9,360 bases of DNA from Sulfurimonas sp. GTDB taxonomy: Bacteria; Campylobacterota; Campylobacteria; Campylobacterales; Sulfurimonadaceae. Both the position numbers and the translations under genes were made by a program. Every line of letters begins with the position of its first letter. Position 1 is the stretch's first letter. The stretch lies in contig JALSMC010000247.1 of NCBI GenBank assembly GCA_026987995.1, positions 1 to 9,360 of the forward strand, given 5' to 3'. This document shows positions 1 through 6,746 of this stretch, in pieces. The notes below the pieces were generated by a model. That model searched no databases, was not told where the DNA came from, and was given only the letters and a program-made list of their open reading frames with translations.

Positions 1-96
1 GCTAAAAAGTTCACTGACTTTGTAACCGAATTACTTCAAAATATTAATGAAACTGATAAAAATACCCTTTTGAAGTTATCCACTAGTTTGATTTAA
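1..96 (+). CDS. C-terminal fragment of an unidentified gene (possibly a MarR-like regulator)
   Basis: Frame 1 is open from the window edge for 31 codons and ends at TAA (94-96). The visible residues start AKKFTDFVTELLQNINETDK and end with TLLKLSTSLI. The pattern is two amphipathic helices joined by a short polar turn. This resembles the C-terminal dimerisation helices of MarR-type regulators, where a final helix of the form 'L...E...LL.LL..L' is common, but 31 residues are too few to assign a family. The gene converges on metE with 95 bp between the stop codons. That it is a real gene end is likely; the MarR suggestion is only an inference. Confidence 0.45.
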   Translation, partial: AKKFTDFVTELLQNINETDKNTLLKLSTSLI

Positions 97-105
97 GATA
101 GCAAT

Positions 106-139
106 ATTGAGGCACACAATGTAAACAATGGTGCCCAAT
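106..139 (+). terminator. Weak stem-loop after the partial gene, possible terminator
   Basis: ATTG-A-GGCAC (106-115) pairs with GTGCC-CAAT (131-139), giving 9 base pairs with one bulged A and a 15-nt loop. It lies 10 nt downstream of the stop codon of the partial plus-strand gene and is followed by a short T-rich stretch (TTTGTT, 139-144). The large loop and the interrupted T run make it a poor intrinsic terminator, but its position fits one. Confidence 0.3.
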
Positions 140-175
140 TTGTTATAAAAATTCCTCTTAAACATCCTTAGTTTG

Positions 176-201
176 TAAGGTGTAAATAAACTTACACCTT
201 A
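176..201 (-). terminator. Perfect 10-bp inverted repeat spanning the metE stop codon
   Basis: TAAGGTGTAA (176-185) and TTACACCTTA (192-201) are exact reverse complements separated by a 6-nt loop (186-191). The metE stop codon (192-194) lies inside the stem. On the minus strand no T run follows (the next bases are CAAACTAAGG), so this is not a textbook intrinsic terminator. It could protect the metE 3' end or work as a weak terminator. The inverted repeat itself is certain; its role is inferred. Confidence 0.4.
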
Positions 202-2471
202 TCTCGGATGATTTTTACGGCTTTAACCATATTTATAAGACTTGGTTTTACCTCCTCCCATTTACGAGTTTTAAGCCCACAGTCAGGGTTTATCCATAGT
301 TGCTCTTTTGGTAGTACTTCAAGAAGTTTTTCTATCTGTTTGACCATCTCATCAACTGATGGAACACGAGGAGAGTGAATGTCATAAACACCTGGTCCTA
401 CTTCTTGTTTATACCCAACCTCTGCAAAGATTTTAAGTAGTTCATTCCCACTTCTCGCTGTCTCTATTGAGATAACATCTGCATCCATCGCTTCAATAGT
501 CTTGATAATGTCATTAAACTCACTATAACACATATGTGTATGTATCTGCGTTTGAACTTTTGCTGCACTTACAGCGATTTTAAAGTCACGAACTGCCCAC
601 TCTTCATAAGCGGCTATCTTAAACTCTCTAAGTGGATAGCCTTCTTTAAACGCAGCCTCATCTACTTGTATCATTTTTATACCTGCATTTTGTAGGTCAT
701 CTACCTCATCACGAATGGCTAAGGCTATCTGTTTTGAAACATCTCCTCTTTGCATATCATCACGCACAAATGACCAGTTGAGAATAGTAACTGGACCTGT
801 TAACATCCCTTTCATAATCTTGTCAGTTTTGCTTTGAGCATAAGAGCTCCAACTAACTGTCATAGGCTTTGGACGGCTAATATCTCCATAGATAAACGGA
901 GGTTTTACACATCTACTTCCATAACTCTGTACCCATCCATTTTGTGAGAAACCATAACCTTTGAGTTGTTCTCCAAAGTACTCAACCATATCATTTCGTT
1001 CAGGTTCACCGTGTACTAGAACCTCTAAGCCACACTCTTCTTGAAACGCGACACACTCATCTATGTACTCTTTCATTTTCTTCTCATAAAGTACCTCGCT
1101 CAAATCTCCACTCTTAAAATCTCTTCTTGCTTTTCTTAACTCTGGAGTTTGTGGAAAAGAACCGATGCTTGTTGTTGCTAGGTCTTCATAACCGAGTTGC
1201 TCTTTTTGAATCTTTATACGCTCTTCATAACTACCCTCACGAACAAGTTGTGTATAGTTTTGTACTCTCTCTTGTGTAGACTTGTCATGTATAAGTTTAG
1301 AAGTTTTTCTTGAGTGGTTTGCTGCTTTGTTTAACTCTAGTGTCTGCGTTTGGAGTTGGCTAAGTGATGCTTTAGCCTTTAGAGTCAGTTGTGTAAGTAA
1401 AGAGAGTTCCTCTAGTTTCTCTACTGCATAAGAGAGCCAGTTTTTTACTTCTGTGTCCATCTTACTTTCATACTTAAGTGTAAATGGAGTGTGCAGGAGT
1501 GAGCAAGAAGTTGCAAGTAGAAGTTTATCTTTCTCTATCTTTTGTGTGATGATATTTACAAGTTCACTTGTACTCTCAAAATCATTTTTCCATATATTTC
1601 GCCCATCAACAACACCTGCAAGAAGTACTTTATCACTCGAAGCTATGAGCTCTAATGTCGCTAAGTTCTCTTTTCCATAAAGAAAATCAAGACCAAGTGC
1701 CCAGATAGGTGTATTTACAAGAATCTTTGTCGCCTCGCTAGAGTGTTCAAAGTATGTAACTACTGCTATGTATATGTTTGAAGCAACACAAGAGAGTGCA
1801 TCATAGGTTGGTTTAACTAGACTTAGCACTTTTATGTCTAAATCTTTAACAAGTATAGGCTCATCAATCTGTAGAGTTATCTTCTCATCAAGCAGTGAAA
1901 TCTCTTGTAGTAGTTCTTTGTAAATAGGCAGTATTTTAGAGTAAAGCTCATAGGCATCACCACCATCTGTTCGTTTTGAGAGACCTAAAAATGTAAGTGG
2001 GCCTATAATGTTTATCTTAGGTGTGATACCAAAGGCTTTTGCCTCTTTGTACTCCTCTACTATCTTTTTTGCATTGAGTTGGTACTTATCTTCTAGTGAT
2101 AACTCAGGAACTATGTAATGGTAGTTTGTATTGAACCATTTTGTCATCTCCATAGCGACTCTATTGTTATCACCTCTTGCCATAGTAAAAAGGAGGGTCT
2201 CACCTTCTAACTCTTGAAATCTTGCAGGAATAGCACCAAGTGTTATAGCCATATCAAGCATGTTATCATAGAGTGAAAAGTCATTTGTACTGATGTACTC
2301 TATATCTGCATCTCTTTGGTATGCCCAGTGTCTCTGTTTTAACTCCGATGCAACTCTTTGCACTTCACTAAAGTCACACTTCTTTGACCAAAACAACTCT
2401 AATACTTTTTTGAGTTCTCTCTGCTCCCCAATTCTAGGGAATCCTACTACATAGCTTTTATTATTTGACAT
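192..2471 (-). CDS. metE: Cobalamin-independent methionine synthase MetE
   Basis: 5-methyltetrahydropteroyltriglutamate-homocysteine methyltransferase. This cytoplasmic enzyme makes the last step of methionine synthesis without vitamin B12. Length (759 aa) matches the family (E. coli 753). The N-terminal barrel begins GFPRIGEQRELKK (residues 10-22, folate-binding RELK). The catalytic C-terminal barrel begins near TTSIGSFPQT (about 433-442). All four zinc ligands are present with a constant +5 offset from E. coli: His646, Cys648, Glu670 and Cys731. The homocysteine-contacting Glu489 and Asp604 and the catalytic His699 (VYDIH) are also kept. A GTG (2472-2474) directly precedes the ATG (2469-2471). 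The Shine-Dalgarno AAAGGA (2479-2484) lies 7 nt from the ATG but only 4 nt from the GTG, so I chose the ATG. It is monocistronic in this window. I recognise no SAM or cobalamin riboswitch in the leader, though inspection by eye cannot exclude one. Confidence 0.97.
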   Translation of the reverse strand: MSNNKSYVVGFPRIGEQRELKKVLELFWSKKCDFSEVQRVASELKQRHWAYQRDADIEYISTNDFSLYDNMLDMAITLGAIPARFQELEGETLLFTMARGDNNRVAMEMTKWFNTNYHYIVPELSLEDKYQLNAKKIVEEYKEAKAFGITPKINIIGPLTFLGLSKRTDGGDAYELYSKILPIYKELLQEISLLDEKITLQIDEPILVKDLDIKVLSLVKPTYDALSCVASNIYIAVVTYFEHSSEATKILVNTPIWALGLDFLYGKENLATLELIASSDKVLLAGVVDGRNIWKNDFESTSELVNIITQKIEKDKLLLATSCSLLHTPFTLKYESKMDTEVKNWLSYAVEKLEELSLLTQLTLKAKASLSQLQTQTLELNKAANHSRKTSKLIHDKSTQERVQNYTQLVREGSYEERIKIQKEQLGYEDLATTSIGSFPQTPELRKARRDFKSGDLSEVLYEKKMKEYIDECVAFQEECGLEVLVHGEPERNDMVEYFGEQLKGYGFSQNGWVQSYGSRCVKPPFIYGDISRPKPMTVSWSSYAQSKTDKIMKGMLTGPVTILNWSFVRDDMQRGDVSKQIALAIRDEVDDLQNAGIKMIQVDEAAFKEGYPLREFKIAAYEEWAVRDFKIAVSAAKVQTQIHTHMCYSEFNDIIKTIEAMDADVISIETARSGNELLKIFAEVGYKQEVGPGVYDIHSPRVPSVDEMVKQIEKLLEVLPKEQLWINPDCGLKTRKWEEVKPSLINMVKAVKIIRDKV

Positions 2472-2540
2472 CACAATATCCTTTGTTTTTCGTCATTTCT
2501 GACTAATATTTTATTTTTATTTTTGTATGGTTTTTAGTTG

Positions 2541-2546
2541 ATTATA
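2541..2546 (-). promoter_or_regulatory. Candidate metE -10 box (TATAAT)
   Basis: The minus strand reads CCCTATAATC, a perfect TATAAT at 2546-2541. Initiation about 7 nt downstream would give a leader of roughly 60 nt before the metE ATG at 2471. No TTGACA-like -35 is visible at the usual distance, which is common in Campylobacterota, where -35 elements are weakly conserved. The leader is A/T-rich and contains a tiny GTCA-GAAA-TGAC hairpin near the start site. The call rests on the sequence match and position only. Confidence 0.45.
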
Positions 2547-2752
2547 GGGATATTGGAAGAGGAGGGTGGATGCCTGAACGGCGAAATGCAAAACAGACAG
2601 TATAGTATGAACATCTTGGTATAAAGTGGTTTAAAAGAATCATAAGTTTTGCTTTGACAGTTAAAAAGGCATGACAATGGCAAGGTTTAGAGCTATTTAT
2701 AATTTTGTTAAACTGTAGTAAGTCTAGTAAAGCCATGTTCAATCCTTTTTAA
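2543..2752. other. Unexplained block in the metE / ADP-ribosylglycohydrolase intergenic region
   Basis: The gap 2475-2869 is the only non-genic stretch over 300 bp here. Its outer parts are plain A/T-rich DNA. The block 2543-2752 differs: it holds a purine-rich, G-rich run (GGAAGAGGAGGGTGGATG, 2555-2572) and several complementary pairs: GCAAAAC 2588-2594 with GTTTTGC 2646-2652, TGAACAT 2608-2614 with ATGTTCA 2735-2741, ATGCC 2570-2574 with GGCAT 2668-2672. On the minus strand an ATG at 2736 with Shine-Dalgarno AAAGGA six nt upstream opens a 64-codon ORF (MALLDLLQFNK at its start, FAFRRSGIHPPLPISL at its end) stopping at 2542-2544. On the plus strand another frame reads protein-like text (GGWMPERRNAKQTV, then KWFKRIISFALTVKKA, then QWQGLELFIILLNCSKSSK) broken by TAG 2603-2605 and TGA 2672-2674. 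It may be a small gene, a decayed ORF, an intergenic repeat or a structured RNA. I cannot decide which. Confidence 0.4.
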
Positions 2753-2869
2753 ATTTGTGCCATTATATCATAAAGTGTTTCTAAAATAAAATAGTTATTA
2801 TGAAAATCCTATCTAAAATATATACTTGCTTTGATAGACTCTCTTAAATAAAAAATAGGTATATAAAAA

Positions 2870-3934
2870 ATGAATAATATTTCAAAAAAAGAAGCGATAA
2901 AAGGGGCATTCTATGGTGCTATAGTTGGAGATGCCTTATGTTTAGGTTCCCACTATGAGTATGATGCACAGAAGATTTACGAGGCTTATGGTCGTAAGCC
3001 TATAGAGAAGTTTATGAGTCCTGGTGAGCAGATGGGTGGAACTACTCATGGTATCGGTTGGGGAGAGAGAAACTATCATCCTGGAAAAAAAGCGGGTGGT
3101 ACTACTGACTATGGTGATTATAATATTCTAGTTTTAGAACATTTAGCGGCTACAGCAGAGCCTAAACGCGAGTTTGATGTTGGGGCTCTTATTCCTCACT
3201 GGATGAATCGTTTTGAGAATGGTTGGGGCTCATGGATATGTACAATGACTAAAGAGACTTACTCTCAAGTCAAACAAGGTGTACCAGTGGCAAACATCGG
3301 TGGTATCTCAAACGCCATGGCTATTCGTCATGTGGCAGCTTATGCTTATTACGATACAGAAGAAGAGATAGCATCAGTTGCAAGAAAAACTATGTTTACT
3401 CATAGAAGTGAAGAAGCACTCTCTGGTGGTGAGTTTTTTGCAAGAGTGACTTTTCGTGTTATAAACGGAGAAACACCAGCTGATGCCATAGAAAATGTAG
3501 CGGTTACTATGAGCCCTTTTATTCAAAACAAAGTGACTCAGGCTATCGCTAAGTATAAAGAAGAAGCAGATGAGAGTTCATCTCTACATAAAGAACAGTT
3601 TGCAGATGATTTAGCTATCACTTCTATGGCTAGACTTTGGGATATCGGTCGTTCTGAGCCTATCCGTGTTGGTAAAGCAAGTCCAACTGAGGGAACACTC
3701 CCCGGGGCTGTTTACTTTATACTCAAGTACTTTGACAAAGAAGATGGTCTAAACCGTGCACTTGCTGCAAACGCGATGGTAGGAGGAGACAATGCTTCTC
3801 GCTCTATCGCTATAGGTATGGTTTTAGGTGCATATAGTGGCGTTAGTAGTATCAAAAAAGAGTGGTTAGAGACACTAGAGCAGTATAAGTACTGTGAGGG
3901 TTTACTTACCAAACTTCCACTTCTAAAGGAGTAG
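2870..3934 (+). CDS. ADP-ribosylglycohydrolase family protein (J1-crystallin-like type)
   Basis: All-helical ADP-ribosylglycohydrolase fold, 354 aa, complete. Classical members (DraG, ARH1, ARH3) remove ADP-ribose from proteins or small molecules using two Mg2+ ions. Family marks are GAFYGAIVGDALCLGSHYE (12-30), GGTTDYGDYNILVLEHL (76-92) and AANAMVGGDNASRSIAIGMV (299-318). The metal sites differ from the classical enzymes: the usual TDDT reads T79-D80-Y81-G82, and the usual GGDTDT reads GGDNAS (305-310), so one Asp is lost at each site. YGD and GGDNASR are typical of the J1-crystallin-like branch, whose activity is uncertain. No signal peptide or membrane segment is seen, so it is probably cytoplasmic. 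The start has only a weak, distant AGG (2857-2859), but the family match starts immediately after it. The substrate is unknown. A 47-codon gene follows, with its ribosome binding site overlapping this stop codon. Confidence 0.88.
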   Translation: MNNISKKEAIKGAFYGAIVGDALCLGSHYEYDAQKIYEAYGRKPIEKFMSPGEQMGGTTHGIGWGERNYHPGKKAGGTTDYGDYNILVLEHLAATAEPKREFDVGALIPHWMNRFENGWGSWICTMTKETYSQVKQGVPVANIGGISNAMAIRHVAAYAYYDTEEEIASVARKTMFTHRSEEALSGGEFFARVTFRVINGETPADAIENVAVTMSPFIQNKVTQAIAKYKEEADESSSLHKEQFADDLAITSMARLWDIGRSEPIRVGKASPTEGTLPGAVYFILKYFDKEDGLNRALAANAMVGGDNASRSIAIGMVLGAYSGVSSIKKEWLETLEQYKYCEGLLTKLPLLKE

Positions 3935-3940
3935 GGTATT

Positions 3941-4084
3941 ATGAGTGATGAGCAGAAGTTAGAGATATATCTAGAGCGTTTACGAGTTTTGGCACTAGAG
4001 AAGATACAAGAGAAAAAACAAGATGCAATGTCTGCCTTAAAAGAATCCCTTCACATAGTTGAAGGGGAGATGTTAGGGTACTAA
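3941..4084 (+). CDS. Small uncharacterised protein, 47 aa
   Basis: A 47-codon ORF starting MSDEQKLEIYLERLRVL and ending HIVEGEMLGY. I recognise no family. The composition is rich in Glu, Lys and Leu, and residues 3-37 look like one long amphipathic helix. The case for a real gene is the strong Shine-Dalgarno AAGGAG (3926-3931) 9 nt before the ATG; it overlaps the last codon and stop of the upstream gene, with only 6 nt between stop and start, suggesting translational coupling. The 3' end overlaps the end of the convergent yqiA by 12 nt (4073-4084). Codons 36-42 also encode, on the other strand, the intrinsic terminator of the opposing operon. It might partner or regulate the ADP-ribosylglycohydrolase homologue, but that is a guess from position. 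Confidence 0.6.
   Translation: MSDEQKLEIYLERLRVLALEKIQEKKQDAMSALKESLHIVEGEMLGY
4037..4066 (-). terminator. Intrinsic terminator of the pepA-yqiA operon
   Basis: CCCTTCA (4047-4053) and TGAAGGG (4060-4066) form a perfect 7-bp stem with a 6-nt loop, starting 6 nt after the yqiA stop codon on the minus strand. The minus strand then continues ATTCTTTTAA (4046-4037), a T-rich tail. On the plus strand no T run follows, so it should act only on the minus-strand transcript. It lies wholly inside the coding sequence of the 47-codon plus-strand gene. Confidence 0.7.
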
Positions 4085-4636
4085 AAACTCTTTAATACTC
4101 TCAAACTGTCTCTCTATCCCCTCGTAACTATGGTTACCACCTTCTTCTATGTCTAGAGTTGCATTTACAAACTTTTTGGCAGCATGTCTGTAGTCTAGTG
4201 ATTCATCACCTGTTTGCAGAAGTAGCATAAAGTTCTTCGCGTTTATCTCTGCTACTTCATACCCTTTTAAAGCCTCATAATGCTCCTCTCCCCACTCAAA
4301 ACTTGCTCCATCATAGAAGTTAGTCATGGGTGAGGGTACACGGCTAAGGGTATCATATGGAAAGATAGAAGGGTTTATTAGAACTGCTTTGAGATTGTAC
4401 ATTTGTGAGAGATAGATGCTGTAAAATCCACCAAGAGAAGAACCCATCAGTGAGACATTCTCACCTAGTTTAATGTATGACTCTATGAGCTGTTTAAGTG
4501 TGTCTAGTGCAAGAGCGGGAACATTTGAGAGAGAAGGTGCTATAAACGCGACACCTTGACCCTTAAAGTACTTTCTAAAGAGTTTTGCTTTAGCTCCTTT
4601 CCCACTACTAGCAAATCCATGTATGTATATTATCAT
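4073..4636 (-). CDS. yqiA: YqiA/YcfP-family alpha/beta-hydrolase, probable esterase
   Basis: Compact 187-aa alpha/beta-hydrolase. It opens MIIYIHGFASSGKGAKAKL, the oxyanion-loop HGF motif seen in YqiA. The nucleophile elbow is GSSLGG (65-70) with Ser67; the acid is within QTGDESLDYR (141-150), Asp144 or Asp148; the base is His169 in EEGGNHSYEG (164-173). The QTGDExLDYR and GGNH blocks closely match E. coli YqiA, an esterase active on short acyl esters in vitro; its natural substrate is unknown. No signal peptide is seen, so it is probably cytoplasmic. It is the last gene of the operon: its ATG overlaps the pepA stop by one base (TAATG), and no Shine-Dalgarno is seen in the preceding bases, so translation probably depends on coupling to pepA. 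An intrinsic terminator follows. Confidence 0.88.
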   Translation of the reverse strand: MIIYIHGFASSGKGAKAKLFRKYFKGQGVAFIAPSLSNVPALALDTLKQLIESYIKLGENVSLMGSSLGGFYSIYLSQMYNLKAVLINPSIFPYDTLSRVPSPMTNFYDGASFEWGEEHYEALKGYEVAEINAKNFMLLLQTGDESLDYRHAAKKFVNATLDIEEGGNHSYEGIERQFESIKEFLVP

Positions 4637-6051
4637 TATTTGATATTTTTGAGAAACTCACTCATAAATCGAACTCCAGCACCAGTTCCACCATATCCAT
4701 TTACATCCCATGGTGTTTCAGTATATGCTGAACCTGCTATGTCGAAGTGAAGCCATTTGTCTTTGTTCTCTTCTTTTATAAAAGCATCAAGAAAAAGTCC
4801 TGCTGTGATAGCTCCACCATAAGGTTTGTTCGAGATGTTACAGATGTCGGCAATGCCACTTTTTATCTGCTTTTTGAGGTGTTTGTTAAAGGGAAGTGAA
4901 GATGTAAGTTCTCCTGCGTTTGATGCCGCTTTACTTAGGTCGTGCTTGAGTCTACTTGAGTGACCCATAACACCAGTTGTGTACTGACCCAGAGCCACCA
5001 TACAAGCACCAGTAAGTGTTGCAAAGTCAAACATATAGTCCGCTTTGACTTTATCTTGTGCATAGTCAAGAACATCTGCGAGGACTAAACGCCCCTCTGC
5101 ATCAGTGTTTCTTACTTCTATTGTTTTGCCACTACGTGAAACAAGGACATCATCAGGTTTGTAAGCATCACCCCCTATCATGTTCTCAACTGCACCGATG
5201 AAAGCATTTATCTCAACATCTAGTTTCATCTCTGAAGCCGCTTTGATGATACCAAGCACTGCACAAGCACCTGCCTTGTCCATCTTCATAGTTACCATAG
5301 AAGTACCAGGTTTAAGTGAAAGTCCACCACTATCATAAGTAAGACCTTTTCCTATGAGGTTGATTTTCTTTTTAGCATTTTTAGGTTTGTATGTAAGGTG
5401 GATAAGTTGTGATTCATGGCGTGAAGCACGACCAACTGCGAGCATTGCAGTACAGTTCTCTTTAGCAAGAGCTTTTTCATCAAGTATAGTACAGCCTAGA
5501 CCATTCTCTTTCGCTAGTTTACGAGCAAGTTTAGCAAAAGAAGGTGGGTTTAAATCCTCTGGAGTAGTGTTTACGATGTCGCGTGTAAAACAAGTTGCAT
5601 CAGCGACTATGACAGCATCTGAGAAAAGTTTTATAGCTGACTTATAGTCATCTTTTGTATAGATAAGTGAGATATTTTTAAGAGATACTTTTTCTTTTTT
5701 AGACTTATAAACCTCATAAGTGTAGCTACCCAGAACAAAACCCTCAACAAGTGCAAAAATAAGAGACTTATCATCTATGGCTACATTTGCACTTTTATAG
5801 TTTGTCTTTTTAAGTGCTCTAACTGCAACAGCAGATACACTTCTAATGTCATCTGCTTCAAATGAATCAACACCACAAAAGAGAGTGTTCTTGTCATGTA
5901 AAAAACAGATTGAATCCGCGCTTGCTTCAAAGCCAGCAAGTTTGAGAGCTTTTTTATTTTTACTTTTTTTAAGTAGTGATTCTGTGAGATAGACTAAAGT
6001 GATGTCACTTTTTGCATCTGAAATATTTTGGTTTAATAGTTGTATGTTCAT
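4636..6051 (-). CDS. pepA: Leucyl aminopeptidase (peptidase family M17)
   Basis: Cytosolic two-metal aminopeptidase that removes N-terminal residues, typically Leu, from peptides; the family forms hexamers. Length is 471 aa (E. coli PepA 503; the N-terminal domain is shorter). Metal and catalytic residues align with E. coli at a constant offset of 35: Lys235 and Asp240 in GKGLTYDSGG, Lys247, Asp258 in MKMDKAG, Asp317, Glu319 and Arg321 in the signature NTDAEGRL (315-322). The 1-160 region is the divergent N-terminal domain. The start ATG has GGA (6060-6062) eight nt upstream. E. coli PepA also acts as a DNA-binding protein in Xer recombination and carAB control; nothing here shows whether this one does. 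It follows the hemolysin III-type gene by 53 nt and is coupled to yqiA. Confidence 0.96.
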   Translation of the reverse strand: MNIQLLNQNISDAKSDITLVYLTESLLKKSKNKKALKLAGFEASADSICFLHDKNTLFCGVDSFEADDIRSVSAVAVRALKKTNYKSANVAIDDKSLIFALVEGFVLGSYTYEVYKSKKEKVSLKNISLIYTKDDYKSAIKLFSDAVIVADATCFTRDIVNTTPEDLNPPSFAKLARKLAKENGLGCTILDEKALAKENCTAMLAVGRASRHESQLIHLTYKPKNAKKKINLIGKGLTYDSGGLSLKPGTSMVTMKMDKAGACAVLGIIKAASEMKLDVEINAFIGAVENMIGGDAYKPDDVLVSRSGKTIEVRNTDAEGRLVLADVLDYAQDKVKADYMFDFATLTGACMVALGQYTTGVMGHSSRLKHDLSKAASNAGELTSSLPFNKHLKKQIKSGIADICNISNKPYGGAITAGLFLDAFIKEENKDKWLHFDIAGSAYTETPWDVNGYGGTGAGVRFMSEFLKNIK

Positions 6052-6104
6052 AATTATTTTCCATATTTAAATTTAGAAAGATAATAGCTAAATATGGATA
6101 AAAA

Positions 6105-6746
6105 TTAGATAACGTAGAGCAGTATCATAAAATAATGAAAGATACTACCACCTAAAACAAAGAGATGCCAGAGAGCATGGAAGTAGGGCTTTGAATCGTT
6201 TATGTAGAAGTAAACTCCAAGTGTGTAGGTTACCCCACCTGCTACTAGAAGGTAAAAACCATTATCAGCTAAAACTTCTCTAAGTGGTGAAATGGCTACT
6301 ACAATCATCCAGCCCATTAGGAGATATAAAATGAGTGAAAGTGTCTCAAAACGGTTAGGGTACTTAAACTTCATATATATACCAAAAATGGCAATACTCC
6401 ATTGGGCTATAAGTATCCCTGTGCCATAGTTACTATCTTGGAGCAGATAGAGTGTCATAGGAGTATATGTACCTGCTATAAGTAGGTAGATAGAAGCATG
6501 ATCAAAAGTTTGAAAAACTGTTTTGAGTCTTTTGTGTGTGAGTGCATGATAAATAGTAGAAGAGCCATACATAATGACAAGAGTTGTGCCAAATATAGAT
6601 GAACTTATAATAGCTAAAAGAGAGCCATTAAGTGTAGCAAACGCCACTAAAACTACTAAACCAATAAGACTAAGAAAAAGTCCAAGCCCATGGGTAATAG
6701 CATGCCAAATCTCTTCGGCTAGAGTGAAGTTGTTTATAGTGCCCAC
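6105..6746 (-). CDS. trhA: Hemolysin III family (TrhA/YqfA, PAQR superfamily) membrane protein
   Basis: Inner-membrane protein of 213 aa with seven predicted hydrophobic segments (roughly 18-36, 42-60, 86-103, 109-125, 136-155, 163-181, 192-212). PAQR/hemolysin III marks are EEIWHAITHG (11-20), the SxxxH motif S63-T-I-Y-H67, FDHASIYLLIAGTYTP (81-96) with Asp82, and HALWH (190-194). Ser63, His67, Asp82, His190 and His194 fit the proposed metal site of the superfamily. Despite the name, bacterial members are mostly linked to membrane energetics or fluidity homeostasis, not proven haemolysis; exact function is unknown. The start is GTG (6744-6746), placed just ahead of the conserved EEI segment with only a weak AGAG upstream. 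It overlaps the preceding STAS-like gene by 13 nt, so coupling is likely. The symbol is by family similarity only. Confidence 0.88.
   Translation of the reverse strand: MGTINNFTLAEEIWHAITHGLGLFLSLIGLVVLVAFATLNGSLLAIISSSIFGTTLVIMYGSSTIYHALTHKRLKTVFQTFDHASIYLLIAGTYTPMTLYLLQDSNYGTGILIAQWSIAIFGIYMKFKYPNRFETLSLILYLLMGWMIVVAISPLREVLADNGFYLLVAGGVTYTLGVYFYINDSKPYFHALWHLFVLGGSIFHYFMILLYVI

Noticed and set aside
1453..1680. Plus-strand open frame inside metE
   Set aside because: It is antisense to strongly conserved metE codons, with no ribosome binding site or recognisable domain; a shadow frame.
2555..2575. Similarity of GGTGGATGCC to the 5' end of 23S rRNA (ACGGTGGATGCC)
   Set aside because: The match covers only about ten bases and the following sequence does not continue as 23S rRNA.
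2654..2703. Plus-strand TTGACA (2654-2659) and TATAAT (2698-2703) as a promoter for the ADP-ribosylglycohydrolase gene
   Set aside because: The two boxes are 38 bp apart, not about 17, so they cannot form one promoter; the TATAAT alone could be chance in A/T-rich DNA.
2475..2760. SAM, cobalamin or THF riboswitch in front of metE
   Set aside because: I could not find the conserved core blocks of these classes on the minus strand, and the likely promoter leaves a leader of only about 60 nt, too short for most of them.
5354..5647. 97-codon plus-strand open frame inside pepA
   Set aside because: Antisense to conserved M17 sequence including the GKGLTYDSGG region; its residues reflect the complementary codons only.
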